Of a DNA stretch of 43,342 nt, positions 24,872 through 32,956 are shown piece by piece. Both the position numbers and the translations under genes were made by a program. Each line of letters begins with the position of its first letter. Positions within the stretch are counted from its first letter, which is position 1. The stretch is from Candidatus Gastranaerophilales bacterium (GTDB lineage Bacteria; Cyanobacteriota; Vampirovibrionia; Gastranaerophilales; Gastranaerophilaceae), in the NCBI GenBank assembly GCA_944325665.1, contig CALVAY010000015.1, forward strand, positions 1-43,342, in the 5' to 3' direction. Under the pieces are notes generated by a model, which was not told the origin of the DNA, ran no database searches, and was given only the letters and a program-made list of their open reading frames with translations.

Positions 24872-26245
24872 CTATCTTGAAGCGATAACCCTTGCCACAT
24901 GAACGCCTGAGGCACTAGCTTGCATTAAACCTCTTGTTACACCTGCGCCGTCGCCTATTGTGAACAGATTTTTTACGCCTTGTGTTTCAAGCTCGTTTGT
25001 CAAAAGTACTCTTGCAGAATAGAATTTAACCTCTACACCATACAAAAGTGTATATCTTGATGCAACACCCGGGGCAATTTTATCAAGTGCGTAGAGCATT
25101 TCAATAATACTTAAAAGCTGTCTGTAAGGAAGCACCAAGCTCAAATCACCGGGGGTAGCGCATGCTAAAGTCGGAGTTATAATGCTTTCTTTGATTCTTT
25201 GAGCGGTAGAGCGTCTGCCGTCAAGCAAATCGCCGAATCTTTGAACCAAGATACCGCCGCCAAGCATATTTGCAAGACTTGCAATATGTTGACCGTATTT
25301 AATAGGCTCTTTAAAGGGTTCGGTAAATTTCTTTGAAACCAAAAGAGCAAAGTTTGTATTAGGAGTTTTCTTATTTGCATAAGAGTGTCCGTTAACAGTT
25401 GAAATACCGTTATAATTTTCGTTTACAACTTCACCGTTAGGATTCATGCAAAAAGTTCTGACTTCATCACCGAAAGTTGGCGAGTGGTATATTAATTTTG
25501 ATTCATAAAGTCTTGATGTAATCGGCTCCATAACGGCAGCGGGAAGTTCAACACGAACACCGACATCCACTGCATTATTTACCATGCCGATTTTATTCTT
25601 TGCAAATTCGTGTGTTAACCAGTCAGCACCTTCTCTACCGGGAGCAATGACGATATAATCAGCTAAAATCTTATCACCGGTATTTGTGATAAAACCTTTC
25701 ACCTGTTCGTTTTCAACAATCAGGCTTTCTGCTTTTTGATTATTTATAATAGTAATTTTTTCATTTAAAAAGTCTTGCATATGCTTAAGAACATGCAAAG
25801 AACGTTCTGTTCCCAAGTGTCTTACAGGGGAGTGAACAAGTTTTAATTCAGCCAAAGTTGCGGCACGCTCAATATCTGCAAATTCTTCTCTGTTTGTACC
25901 GTAAACAACTTCTGTTGCGCCGTGGTCTAAGTACAGTTGGTCGCAGTATTTAATAAGGTCTTCAACTTCTTTGTAGGACATGTAATCAACCAAATGTCCG
26001 CCAACATCAGGAGTTAGAGTGAGCTTACCGTCAGAGAATGCACCTGCGCCGCCCCAACCGCAAAGCAAACCGCAATTTTTACAATTTACACACTGCTTTA
26101 AACCTTCTCTCATAGGGCATTTACGGTTCTCAATTTTTGAACCTTTTTCAATTAAAACAACTTTCCAATCAGGTTTTAATTTAGTAATTTCAAGAGCCGT
26201 AAAAATACCTGCGGGGCCACCGCCAACAATAGCTACATTATACAT
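24872..26245 (-). CDS. FAD-dependent dehydrogenase of the COG2509 type
   Basis: The 457-residue flavoprotein starts MYNVAIVGGGPAGIFTALEI, a Rossmann FAD motif, followed by a Cys-rich stretch (CPMREGLKQC, CVNCKNCGLLC, then GWGGAGAFSDGKL) characteristic of COG2509. A second conserved region is FMNPN-like FCMNPNGEVVNENY, and the end has GDGAGVTRGLMQASASGV. The role of the family is unknown; NAD(P)H-dependent reduction of a thiol or quinone substrate is a guess. The start ATG at 26245 has AAAGGAAG at the right distance; an in-frame TTG two codons earlier does not. It is monocistronic and divergent from clpP. Confidence 0.87.
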   Translation of the reverse strand: MYNVAIVGGGPAGIFTALEITKLKPDWKVVLIEKGSKIENRKCPMREGLKQCVNCKNCGLLCGWGGAGAFSDGKLTLTPDVGGHLVDYMSYKEVEDLIKYCDQLYLDHGATEVVYGTNREEFADIERAATLAELKLVHSPVRHLGTERSLHVLKHMQDFLNEKITIINNQKAESLIVENEQVKGFITNTGDKILADYIVIAPGREGADWLTHEFAKNKIGMVNNAVDVGVRVELPAAVMEPITSRLYESKLIYHSPTFGDEVRTFCMNPNGEVVNENYNGISTVNGHSYANKKTPNTNFALLVSKKFTEPFKEPIKYGQHIASLANMLGGGILVQRFGDLLDGRRSTAQRIKESIITPTLACATPGDLSLVLPYRQLLSIIEMLYALDKIAPGVASRYTLLYGVEVKFYSARVLLTNELETQGVKNLFTIGDGAGVTRGLMQASASGVHVARVIASR

Positions 26246-26333
26246 ATTCAAAACTTCCTTTGCTAATTAATAATCGGGAAAAACCCGCCAAATCTAATTA
26301 TACTACAAACAAATTAATTAAAAGGTTTTATGG

Positions 26334-26363
26334 TTGAATTTTTACCATTTTTAATATTATAAT
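26334..26363 (+). promoter_or_regulatory. Sigma-70-type promoter of clpP
   Basis: TTGAAT (26334-26339) and TATAAT (26358-26363) are separated by 18 bases, 29 bp before the clpP ATG. The boxes are good matches. Confidence 0.65.
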
Positions 26364-26391
26364 TACGAAGACACAAAATAAGGATAGTTTT

Positions 26392-26997
26392 ATGAACGAG
26401 TATAAAATTCTTGATTACGTTCCGACAGTAATTGAATCCTCTTCAAGAGGCGAAAGGTCTTTTGATATTTTCTCAAGACTTTTAAGAGAAAGAATCATTT
26501 TTTTAGGTTCGGAAATTGACGATGATGTTGCAAATTCAATTGTCGCACAACTTTTGCTGTTGGATAGCGAAAATCCCGAAAAAGATATTATGCTCTACAT
26601 TAACTCCCCCGGCGGCGTAATTACTGCCGGCATGGCAATATATGACACAATGAAACTTATAAAGGCAGATGTTTCAACAATTTGCTTAGGCGATGCCGCT
26701 TCTATGGGTGCATTTTTGCTATCAGGCGGTACAAAAGGAAAACGTCTTGCCCTTCCTAATTCAAGAATAATGATTCACCAACCCCTGGGCGGTGCAAAAG
26801 GTCAGGCAACAGATATTGAAATTGAAGCAAAAGAAATTTTAAGAATGAAAAATATGCTAAACGGATTATTGGCAGAGCATACAGGTCAAAAAATCGAAAA
26901 GATTAAGAAAGATACCGAAAGAGATAATTTCATGACTGCTCAAGAGGCTCTTGAATACGGTCTAATCGATAGAATCATAACAAGAGAAGAAGCTTAA
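26392..26997 (+). CDS. clpP: ATP-dependent Clp protease proteolytic subunit
   Basis: The 201-residue serine protease forms the double-heptamer chamber that works with ClpX, ClpA or ClpC. The triad is Ser104 ([11 protein letters not shown]), His129 ([10 protein letters not shown]) and Asp178 (ERDNFM). [19 protein letters not shown] and the hydrophobic N-terminal region are as in family members. AAGGATAG precedes the ATG. No clpX is adjacent. It ends one base before the convergent small gene at 26999. Confidence 0.96.
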   Translation: MNEYKILDYVPTVIESSSRGERSFDIFSRLLRERIIFLGSEIDDDVANSIVAQLLLLDSENPEKDIMLYINSPGGVITAGMAIYDTMKLIKADVSTICLGDAASMGAFLLSGGTKGKRLALPNSRIMIHQPLGGAKGQATDIEIEAKEILRMKNMLNGLLAEHTGQKIEKIKKDTERDNFMTAQEALEYGLIDRIITREEA

Positions 26998-26998
26998 A

Positions 26999-27358
26999 TT
27001 AAACTTTTTCAAAAACATAAATTAACCAGGCTCCGGTAGTGTAATGACCATTCAAACGGAGCCTTTTTAGTGCTTCATCCACTACATAATTTCTTGTATA
27101 AGAGCTAACAAGATACAAAAAGGGAATTTTATAATATTGGTCATTATTATTTAAAATCTCTCTAAAATCACCGGGTGAGAAAAAAGAAACGCTGGTAAGG
27201 TCAACCACAAACATTCTATCACCCTTATTTAGCTTAGAAAAATAATGTATTCTCAACATATCATCCAAAACAGGATTAGTCTTTGCTAAAAATACAGGTC
27301 TATACAAGTTATGCCCATCCAAAAAAGCTTCATAAGTGCTTGATTGAGGCGAATACAT
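26999..27358 (-). CDS. Small unknown protein downstream of the glycosyltransferase
   Basis: The 119-residue product is not recognised. It begins MYSPQSSTYEAFLDGHNLYR. Its core, RMFVVDLTSVSFFSPGDFREI, has the beta-strand/turn/helix pattern of STAS-like domains, and the C-terminal half is YKIPFLYLVSSYTRNYV and WLIYVFEKV. No signal peptide or membrane span is visible. The ATG has no strong ribosome site. It lies 23 bp after the GT39 gene and is probably expressed with it, and its stop is one base from the clpP stop. The STAS resemblance is weak. Confidence 0.6.
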   Translation of the reverse strand: MYSPQSSTYEAFLDGHNLYRPVFLAKTNPVLDDMLRIHYFSKLNKGDRMFVVDLTSVSFFSPGDFREILNNNDQYYKIPFLYLVSSYTRNYVVDEALKRLRLNGHYTTGAWLIYVFEKV

Positions 27359-27381
27359 TACGTAGGGAAAATTATATTTAT

Positions 27382-28677
27382 CTATTGAATTAGAGAAAAA
27401 AAAACTCCCTTTTCCTTTGTGTACTTTTCAAACCTCTGTGGCGGATAGTAAAGGTACAAAACCCTATCCGTACTTTTTATGTTCATATCGCATAATGCAG
27501 ATACCACAAGCCTTTGCCCCTCTTTTCTAACCAATTTTACGGGGGATGCATTAGAAGCTACGATGTAGAAAAGTGTAAGCACTGCAAAGATTGTCGCAAG
27601 AGCAATTTTTAACCCTCTTAATTTCATGCCTGCCCAGCCTACTGCAACAAGTAAAATTAAAATCGGATAAAGCTCTATTAAATATTTTGTAAGAAAAATT
27701 ATCTTACCAAACAAAGATGCTATAAGCACAGTTAAATACACTGCACAAAAAACACTTAAAAGATACCAATTAACTCTTCTTCCGTTATCAAAGGCTTTAA
27801 TTACAAGACCAATGCAAATAAAAGAAGGAATTAAGGCAAAAATTATAAAACCAAGATTTGCTCCCGCATTATCAAAAATTTGATTTAAAAAGCTTGGTGG
27901 CGCATTTGTGATATTTTTTAGCACGGGCGAAAATAAGTCTGTAAAATAGAACAACAATTTTGACCAAGAAAACGGCGCCCACCACTGGCTAAAATAGCGA
28001 GGATGCGCAAATAAGTTAAACAAAAACGGAACTAAAGGCAAAGATAAAATGATTATTGCCAAAATGTTATTAAAAAGATTATTTTCCTTCTTTTTCCTTT
28101 GCATAAAGACTAATAAAGCGCACACATCAAAGACAACAAAAACAAAACCGATTGTGTGTTCAAAAATAAGCAAAAGTGAAAACAGGCTTAAAAGCCAGCA
28201 ATTTTTATTAGAAGGATTATTAAATACTTTTAGCGAATAGTAAAGAACTAAAGACGAAATTAAGAAAGTAAGAGAATAAATTCTTACCTCTTGAGAAAAA
28301 TAAATTAAAAATCCGCTTATTGAGCAAATAAAAGCAGCAGCTAGAGCACAAAGTTCGGAATTTTTCTTTAAAAGATACTCTTTTGCGCAAAGATACATAG
28401 TAAAAATTGAAACCACTCCGGGGACTAAAGAAGAGAATCTAAGCGAAACATCCGAATCCCTAAAGAGCATCATCCAACCCTTTAAGTAAAAATAATGAAG
28501 AGGGGCATGACAATTTGTTGCAATACCTTTAAAGAAGTCTATCGGAAACTTAAGAGATGCAATAGTCCAAGTTAAGTATTCGTCATTCCACATGCCCTCG
28601 GGCTTATCTATGTTCCAAAGGCGCAAAAGAACGCCCAATAAGATTATTAATACCAAATATAAAACATTATTTTTCAT
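27382..28677 (-). CDS. GT39/ArnT-like integral membrane glycosyltransferase
   Basis: The 431-residue polytopic protein has about ten hydrophobic spans. The first loop contains MWNDEYLTWTIASL, the Asp-Glu pair that in ArnT/PMT-type enzymes binds the lipid-linked sugar, and CHAPLHYFYLKGW, another conserved loop of that family. A C-terminal soluble part follows the last span (LVRKEGQRLVVSALCDMN). Such enzymes transfer sugars from polyprenyl phosphate to lipid A, glycans or proteins on the periplasmic side. The substrate cannot be inferred. Length is a little short of ArnT (about 550), as is common in the wider PMT_2 superfamily. Confidence 0.8.
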   Translation of the reverse strand: MKNNVLYLVLIILLGVLLRLWNIDKPEGMWNDEYLTWTIASLKFPIDFFKGIATNCHAPLHYFYLKGWMMLFRDSDVSLRFSSLVPGVVSIFTMYLCAKEYLLKKNSELCALAAAFICSISGFLIYFSQEVRIYSLTFLISSLVLYYSLKVFNNPSNKNCWLLSLFSLLLIFEHTIGFVFVVFDVCALLVFMQRKKKENNLFNNILAIIILSLPLVPFLFNLFAHPRYFSQWWAPFSWSKLLFYFTDLFSPVLKNITNAPPSFLNQIFDNAGANLGFIIFALIPSFICIGLVIKAFDNGRRVNWYLLSVFCAVYLTVLIASLFGKIIFLTKYLIELYPILILLVAVGWAGMKLRGLKIALATIFAVLTLFYIVASNASPVKLVRKEGQRLVVSALCDMNIKSTDRVLYLYYPPQRFEKYTKEKGVFFSLIQ

Positions 28678-28787
28678 AAGAGAAATATAACAAAAGTTTT
28701 TAATTTTGTCATATATTTTAAAAAAGTTTAAGAAGTGGAAAAAAAGAAATTTTCAGTGTATTATTATATCCAAAAGGAGTAATCTCA

Positions 28788-30110
28788 ATGGGGTTTAACA
28801 ATATAATATCTGTTATAAGCAACGACGAAGCATTAATTGAACAAATAAGCTCAAAGCTTGTTCTTTTAAGGGATTTAGATAAAATTATAAGCAATTCTTA
28901 CGAAGGCGCAATGGAATTTTTAAACAAAGAAATTCCAAACGTAATTATTCTGCATTGTCAAAAGGATGACGCCTTAGCACTTGAGCTTATTAAGAAAATA
29001 AGACAGGATAAAATCTTAAAACAAACCCCTATTTTACTTTTGGACGAATTTAACAGCAGAGAAACAATTATTGATGCTTTTGACTCCGGAATAAATGATA
29101 TGCTTGAATTCCCTTGCGAAAACCATCAGCTTTTAATCAGGACTATCTGGTGTATCCAAAAGGACGAACTAAATACAAACATACGGACAAATTCCGACTT
29201 TATGAAGCAGCTTGGCGTTCTAAACAAAAGCGGAATATATGAAAAAGACTACTGCAAAGACTTTCTTAAAAGCCAATTAGAAACAGTTAAAGAAAGAAAA
29301 ATGAATGCCTGCTTAATGCTTATTACACCAAAATTGGCAGAAAATTCTAATTTAGATAATTTTATTGAAGTTGTAAACAAGTCCGTAAGACTAAATGATA
29401 TTGTAGCAGCAAAAAATGATAACGAGTTTTATATATTCTTACCCAAAACAAAACTTAACGGAGTTTACCCCGTATTTGAAAGAATTAACAAAAACTTAAA
29501 TCAAACTTGCCAAACAAGCGCTTCAGTAATTGAGCTAAAGGGAGAATATCCCGAAAATATCGAAGAATTGCTTGAAAACTCACTAAAACGCGCAAAAGAA
29601 GAAACAAACGCTCTAATTGTAGCTTCAAGCGCATTTTTAAAAGACCCTAATGCAGGAATTAACCTTTCAAAGCAAAAACCCGTTGAGGCAAACAATTTAG
29701 ATATTGAGGTTTTAGCTAAGCACGCAGAAATTTCGCAAGGTGAAAAAGAAAATTCTAAAATATACAGACAAGCTTACAGGCAAAAATGCAAGGTTGTTTT
29801 TGAGCCTGTATTTGAAAAGTATCAAAACATTATTAATGCAAAAATAAAAGATGTTTCAACAAGATATGAAGCAACGGTAGATAAAACAGTTTTTGCAGCG
29901 CTTAAAAATAATGTTCGCGCAAGCCTTACAATTACATACGGCGGAATGTATAAAGCAAGAGTTGACAGTGCAATTATGCACTTTGGAATTGCAAAAAGTT
30001 CTAATACAATTGCCTTAGACTTTGTAGATTTGAACTTTAAAAAGCTTTCAGAAATTCTTGAAGAACTATATGGGGAATTTAAAAAATACCTCGAAACAAA
30101 CGCTAATTAG
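28788..30110 (+). CDS. Pseudo-receiver plus degenerate GGDEF protein
   Basis: The 440-residue protein begins with a CheY-like fold (ISVISNDEALIEQ at the start, TPILLLDEF at 80-88, AFDSGINDMLEFP at 97-109). The phospho-acceptor Asp is replaced by His56 (IILHC) and the conserved Lys by Phe108, so phosphorylation is unlikely. Residues 145-285 follow the GGDEF fold (SVRLNDIVAAKNDNEFYIFL), but the motif is NDNEF at 210-214, so diguanylate cyclase activity is unlikely. The last 150 residues are helical and unrecognised. AAGGAGT precedes the ATG. It may act as a protein-protein or ligand-sensing scaffold. The 3' end overlaps the opposing gene by 4 bp. Confidence 0.75.
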   Translation: MGFNNIISVISNDEALIEQISSKLVLLRDLDKIISNSYEGAMEFLNKEIPNVIILHCQKDDALALELIKKIRQDKILKQTPILLLDEFNSRETIIDAFDSGINDMLEFPCENHQLLIRTIWCIQKDELNTNIRTNSDFMKQLGVLNKSGIYEKDYCKDFLKSQLETVKERKMNACLMLITPKLAENSNLDNFIEVVNKSVRLNDIVAAKNDNEFYIFLPKTKLNGVYPVFERINKNLNQTCQTSASVIELKGEYPENIEELLENSLKRAKEETNALIVASSAFLKDPNAGINLSKQKPVEANNLDIEVLAKHAEISQGEKENSKIYRQAYRQKCKVVFEPVFEKYQNIINAKIKDVSTRYEATVDKTVFAALKNNVRASLTITYGGMYKARVDSAIMHFGIAKSSNTIALDFVDLNFKKLSEILEELYGEFKKYLETNAN

Positions 30111-30310
30111 TTATTGCTAACAAGCATTTTAAAAGCAACAAGACCACGTGCAGCAATTTGTTTTGAAGTTACACGTTGTTCTTTTGCAATATTGAAAATT
30201 CTTGCTATTCTTTGTACTTCTTGAATTTTTTTTGTGCTGTCCAGTTTGTACACGTTTTTTTCAGGATCGCAAACAATATTAAAAATCGTGTTCAATTCTA
30301 TTTCTGTCAT
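30107..30310 (-). CDS. Small helical protein of unknown function
   Basis: The 67-residue product starts MTEIELNTIFNIVCDPEKNV and ends with VTSKQIAARGLVAFKMLV, an amphipathic helix. A helix-turn-helix is possible but not certain. An in-frame ATG five codons earlier is an alternative start; GAGAGAA lies before the chosen ATG. A 16-bp palindrome lies about 75 bp upstream. The gene follows kdsC on the same strand at a gap of about 120 bp and overlaps the end of the pseudo-receiver gene by 4 bp. No family is recognised. Confidence 0.55.
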   Translation of the reverse strand: MTEIELNTIFNIVCDPEKNVYKLDSTKKIQEVQRIARIFNIAKEQRVTSKQIAARGLVAFKMLVSNN

Positions 30311-30383
30311 AATAAATTCTCTCATTAATCTATTGTTATACTTATAAAGTTTTTATAGATTAAATAATTGACAAAAATAGTTC

Positions 30384-30399
30384 TATTTGTTAACAAATA
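30384..30399. promoter_or_regulatory. 16-bp palindrome between kdsC and the small helical gene
   Basis: TATTTGTTAACAAATA is a perfect palindrome centred on GTTAAC. It lies upstream of the small minus-strand gene and downstream of kdsC, without a T-run. It may be an operator; the AT-rich context makes chance possible. Confidence 0.3.
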
Positions 30400-30432
30400 T
30401 TAATTTATTGTTTATGAGGGTTTCTTAAGTCG

Positions 30433-30939
30433 TTAAAAAGTTATATTTCTGCTCTCAAGTAAAAGGTTGCAAACTTCGCGAACAGCGCCATGCCCTGCTG
30501 TTTTGACTGTAACATAATCACATATTTCAACAACTTCATCTATGGCATCATTGGGGCAGGCCGATAAGCCGCAAGCCTTAAGAACTTCCATATCGGGCAA
30601 ATCATCGCCCATATATAAAACTTCATCTGCGGCGATATTATATTCTTTTAAAATTTCCTCAAAAGCCTCGATTTTATTTCTCTGGTTTAAATAAACCTTA
30701 TCAATATTAAGCACCTCAGCCCGATTAAGCACAACAGGGGCATCTTTTGCGGTAATTATTGCGGTAATAATTCCTGCTTTATGTATCATACTAAGTCCAA
30801 GACCGTCTTTTGCATTAAACATCTTGGCTTCACTTCCGTCAGGCAGATAAATAAGACCGCCGTCAGTCATAACACCGTCTATATCAAAAGCAGCCAGCTT
30901 AATTTTTTGTGCTTTTCTTTTTAGCTCAAGGGAAATCAT
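30433..30939 (-). CDS. kdsC: 3-deoxy-D-manno-octulosonate-8-phosphate phosphatase
   Basis: The 168-residue HAD-superfamily phosphatase has the nucleophile motif AFDIDGVMTDGG (Asp18/Asp20 region), NAKDGLGLSMIHKAGI, IITAKDA and GDDLPDMEVLKACGLSACP, the KdsC pattern. It removes phosphate from Kdo-8-phosphate in lipopolysaccharide core synthesis in the cytoplasm. It directly follows kdsD with no spacer, and both belong to one minus-strand operon. kdsA and kdsB are not in the window. Length and motifs are normal. Confidence 0.93.
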   Translation of the reverse strand: MISLELKRKAQKIKLAAFDIDGVMTDGGLIYLPDGSEAKMFNAKDGLGLSMIHKAGIITAIITAKDAPVVLNRAEVLNIDKVYLNQRNKIEAFEEILKEYNIAADEVLYMGDDLPDMEVLKACGLSACPNDAIDEVVEICDYVTVKTAGHGAVREVCNLLLESRNITF

Positions 30940-31929
30940 CTAAACTACTCCTGCCTTAAGTAAGTCATGAATATGAAGTAAACCGATAGGGACATTATTT
31001 TCATCAACAACCGCAAGAGAGGTGATAGAATATTTTTCCATAATAGACAAGGCTTTCGCGCAAAGTGCATCATGCGGAATTGTTTTTGGATTAACCGTCA
31101 TAACTTCTTTTACTTTAAGATTAGAGCAATCAGGGTGTTTTATAACCGCACGTCTGATATCACCGTCGGTTAGAACACCTTGAAGAGTATTTTTTTCATC
31201 TACAAGAAGTGCAGTGCCCAATTTTTTCTCGCTTACTAGTGAAATTGCCTCGCTAAATAAAACATCTTGAGAGATAATAGGCAACTTTTCACCCTTGACC
31301 ATAAGCTCTTCAACTTTATATAAAATTCCCTTACCAAGAGCGCCTGAAGGATGAAAAAGAAGAAAATCTTCGTATGAAAAACCGCGTTTTTTAAGAAGAC
31401 AAACAGCAAGGGCATCACCCATAGCTAATGTTGCAGTAGTGCTTGCGGTCGGAGCTTTGTTTAGAGGACATGCTTCTTTTTCTACCGAAATATCTAAAAC
31501 CACATCGCTTTTTTGTGCAAGTGTTGAATTAAGCCCGCCTGTAACACCTATCAAGGGAACGCCAAAGCGCATTATAAGCGGGAGCAGATTTAGCAACTCT
31601 TGAGTTTCTCCGCTGTTTGAAATCGCAATTACGACGTCATTTCTTGAAATAATTCCGCTATCGCCGTGAGTTGATTCGGCTGGGTGTAAAAACACGGCAG
31701 GAGTGCCTGTTGAGCAAAGAGTGGAAGCAATTTTTCTGCCGATAAGACCTGATTTACCCATACCCGTTACAACAACCTTGCCGCGTGAAGAATAAATTAT
31801 CTCAACTGCTTTAACAAAGTCATCTGAAATTCTGTCTTTTAATTTTAAAATTGAATCAGCTTCAATATCAAAAACTTCCTTAGCGCTTTTGATAATTTCT
31901 AAATCGTTAACAACAGCAGAATTACTCAT
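30940..31929 (-). CDS. kdsD: Arabinose-5-phosphate isomerase
   Basis: The 329-residue enzyme interconverts ribulose-5-phosphate and arabinose-5-phosphate, the first step of Kdo synthesis. The SIS domain shows VVTGMGKSGLIGRKIASTL, STGTPAVFLHPAESTHGDSG and AISNSGETQELL, and two CBS domains occupy about 205-329 (LLVDEKNTLQGVLTDGDIRR, SLAVVDENNVPIGLLHIHDL). Length matches KdsD/KpsF. It is the first gene of the kdsD-kdsC unit and is divergent from the small STAS-like gene. Confidence 0.95.
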   Translation of the reverse strand: MSNSAVVNDLEIIKSAKEVFDIEADSILKLKDRISDDFVKAVEIIYSSRGKVVVTGMGKSGLIGRKIASTLCSTGTPAVFLHPAESTHGDSGIISRNDVVIAISNSGETQELLNLLPLIMRFGVPLIGVTGGLNSTLAQKSDVVLDISVEKEACPLNKAPTASTTATLAMGDALAVCLLKKRGFSYEDFLLFHPSGALGKGILYKVEELMVKGEKLPIISQDVLFSEAISLVSEKKLGTALLVDEKNTLQGVLTDGDIRRAVIKHPDCSNLKVKEVMTVNPKTIPHDALCAKALSIMEKYSITSLAVVDENNVPIGLLHIHDLLKAGVV

Positions 31930-32051
31930 AATTGCCTCACAAAAAATATTATAAAAAAATTATACACCAAACAACCTATATTTTATATTTGATTGTTAAA
32001 AAAAGCAAAAAAACTCCGAGAAAAATTATATACGGAGATAAAACCTATAAC

Positions 32052-32348
32052 ATGAATAAATTGGTAATTAAAACAAAAGAAGAAAGCCAAGAGCTTTCGC
32101 GTCTTGAAGCGTATTTTAAAAAATTTCCTCAAGAAAAAATAGAAATAGACATAAGCAATCTGAATTTAATTGACGCATCGAGAATTGCAGTATCATACTC
32201 TACCGACATTTTTATAAAATACCCCCAAGCAAGAATTAAATGGGTTGTAAAAGATGTTGAGACAAAGAGAAATATATTACCTATGATGCTATTAAACAGC
32301 GAAGTAGGCATTGCTGATAATATAGAATTGATAAAGGTAACGGCATAA
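32052..32348 (+). CDS. Small STAS-like protein coupled to a KDPG aldolase gene
   Basis: The 98-residue product begins MNKLVIKTKEESQELSRLEA. The core KIEIDISNLNLIDASRIAVS has the beta-strand, Asp and helix pattern of a STAS domain, although the acceptor position reads Ala-Ser instead of Asp-Ser-Ser. It is small and soluble. The ATG was chosen although GGAGAT lies about 12 bases upstream, longer than usual; a longer frame from further upstream is poorly supported. Its stop overlaps the start of the aldolase gene by one base (TAATG), showing translational coupling. The STAS call is tentative. Confidence 0.6.
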   Translation: MNKLVIKTKEESQELSRLEAYFKKFPQEKIEIDISNLNLIDASRIAVSYSTDIFIKYPQARIKWVVKDVETKRNILPMMLLNSEVGIADNIELIKVTA

Positions 32349-32956
32349 TGAGCGAAGTGATTAATCAAATAATAAAAAGCAAAATTTACGGAATAATAAG
32401 AGAAGATAACACACAAAAAGCTATCGAGATAGCGCATGCATATCTTGAAGGCGGTATTAAGGTTATCGAGGTAAATTCGACCATAGAAGCCGTTAAGAAA
32501 ATTTCATCGCTTGAAGGTGTTTTTGTTGCCCAAGGTGGGGTTATAACCTCTCAACAAGCGCATCTTGGAATTGAAGCAGGTGCAAAACTCCTTGTTTCCC
32601 CAATTTTACAAATGGGACTTGCTAAAGTTTCATCAGCATACAAAATTCCTTTAATCCTAAGCGCTACAACACCTAATGAAGCATACAGTGCTTGGAAAGT
32701 CAGAGTTCCGATTATAAAAATATTCCCCATAAAGGACTTAGGCGGTGCAACATACATTGAAGACTTACTAAGACCTATGAGCTTTTTAAATGTTATGCCT
32801 TGCGGAAGCGTTAAAACAGAACATATTGCGCCATTATTAAAAGCAGGTGCCAAAGCAGTCGGCATGGGCAGGGAATTATACGTGGACAAAAACTACGAAC
32901 AAATTGTCCAAAGCACAAAAGATGCCGTAAAAGAAGCTAGTTGTATATCTGATTAA
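32348..32956 (+). CDS. KDPG/KHG aldolase family protein
   Basis: The 202-residue class I aldolase fits the Eda family: GIIREDNTQKAIEIAHAYLE, catalytic Glu41 in GIKVIEVN, and Schiff-base Lys124 in PIIKIFPI. VSPILQMG and the phosphate-binding end AGAKAVGMGRELY follow. Typical Eda has VTLRT after the Glu and KFFPA at the lysine, so specificity may differ from 2-keto-3-deoxy-6-phosphogluconate. No 6-phosphogluconate dehydratase is adjacent. It overlaps the small STAS-like gene by one base and leuA tail to tail by 20 bp. It probably cleaves a 2-keto-3-deoxy sugar acid phosphate to pyruvate and an aldehyde. Confidence 0.83.
   Translation: MSEVINQIIKSKIYGIIREDNTQKAIEIAHAYLEGGIKVIEVNSTIEAVKKISSLEGVFVAQGGVITSQQAHLGIEAGAKLLVSPILQMGLAKVSSAYKIPLILSATTPNEAYSAWKVRVPIIKIFPIKDLGGATYIEDLLRPMSFLNVMPCGSVKTEHIAPLLKAGAKAVGMGRELYVDKNYEQIVQSTKDAVKEASCISD

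Noticed and set aside
32551-32889. Minus-strand frame opposite the aldolase gene
   Set aside because: The plus-strand frame has the aldolase Glu and Lys motifs; the opposite frame has no recognisable features.
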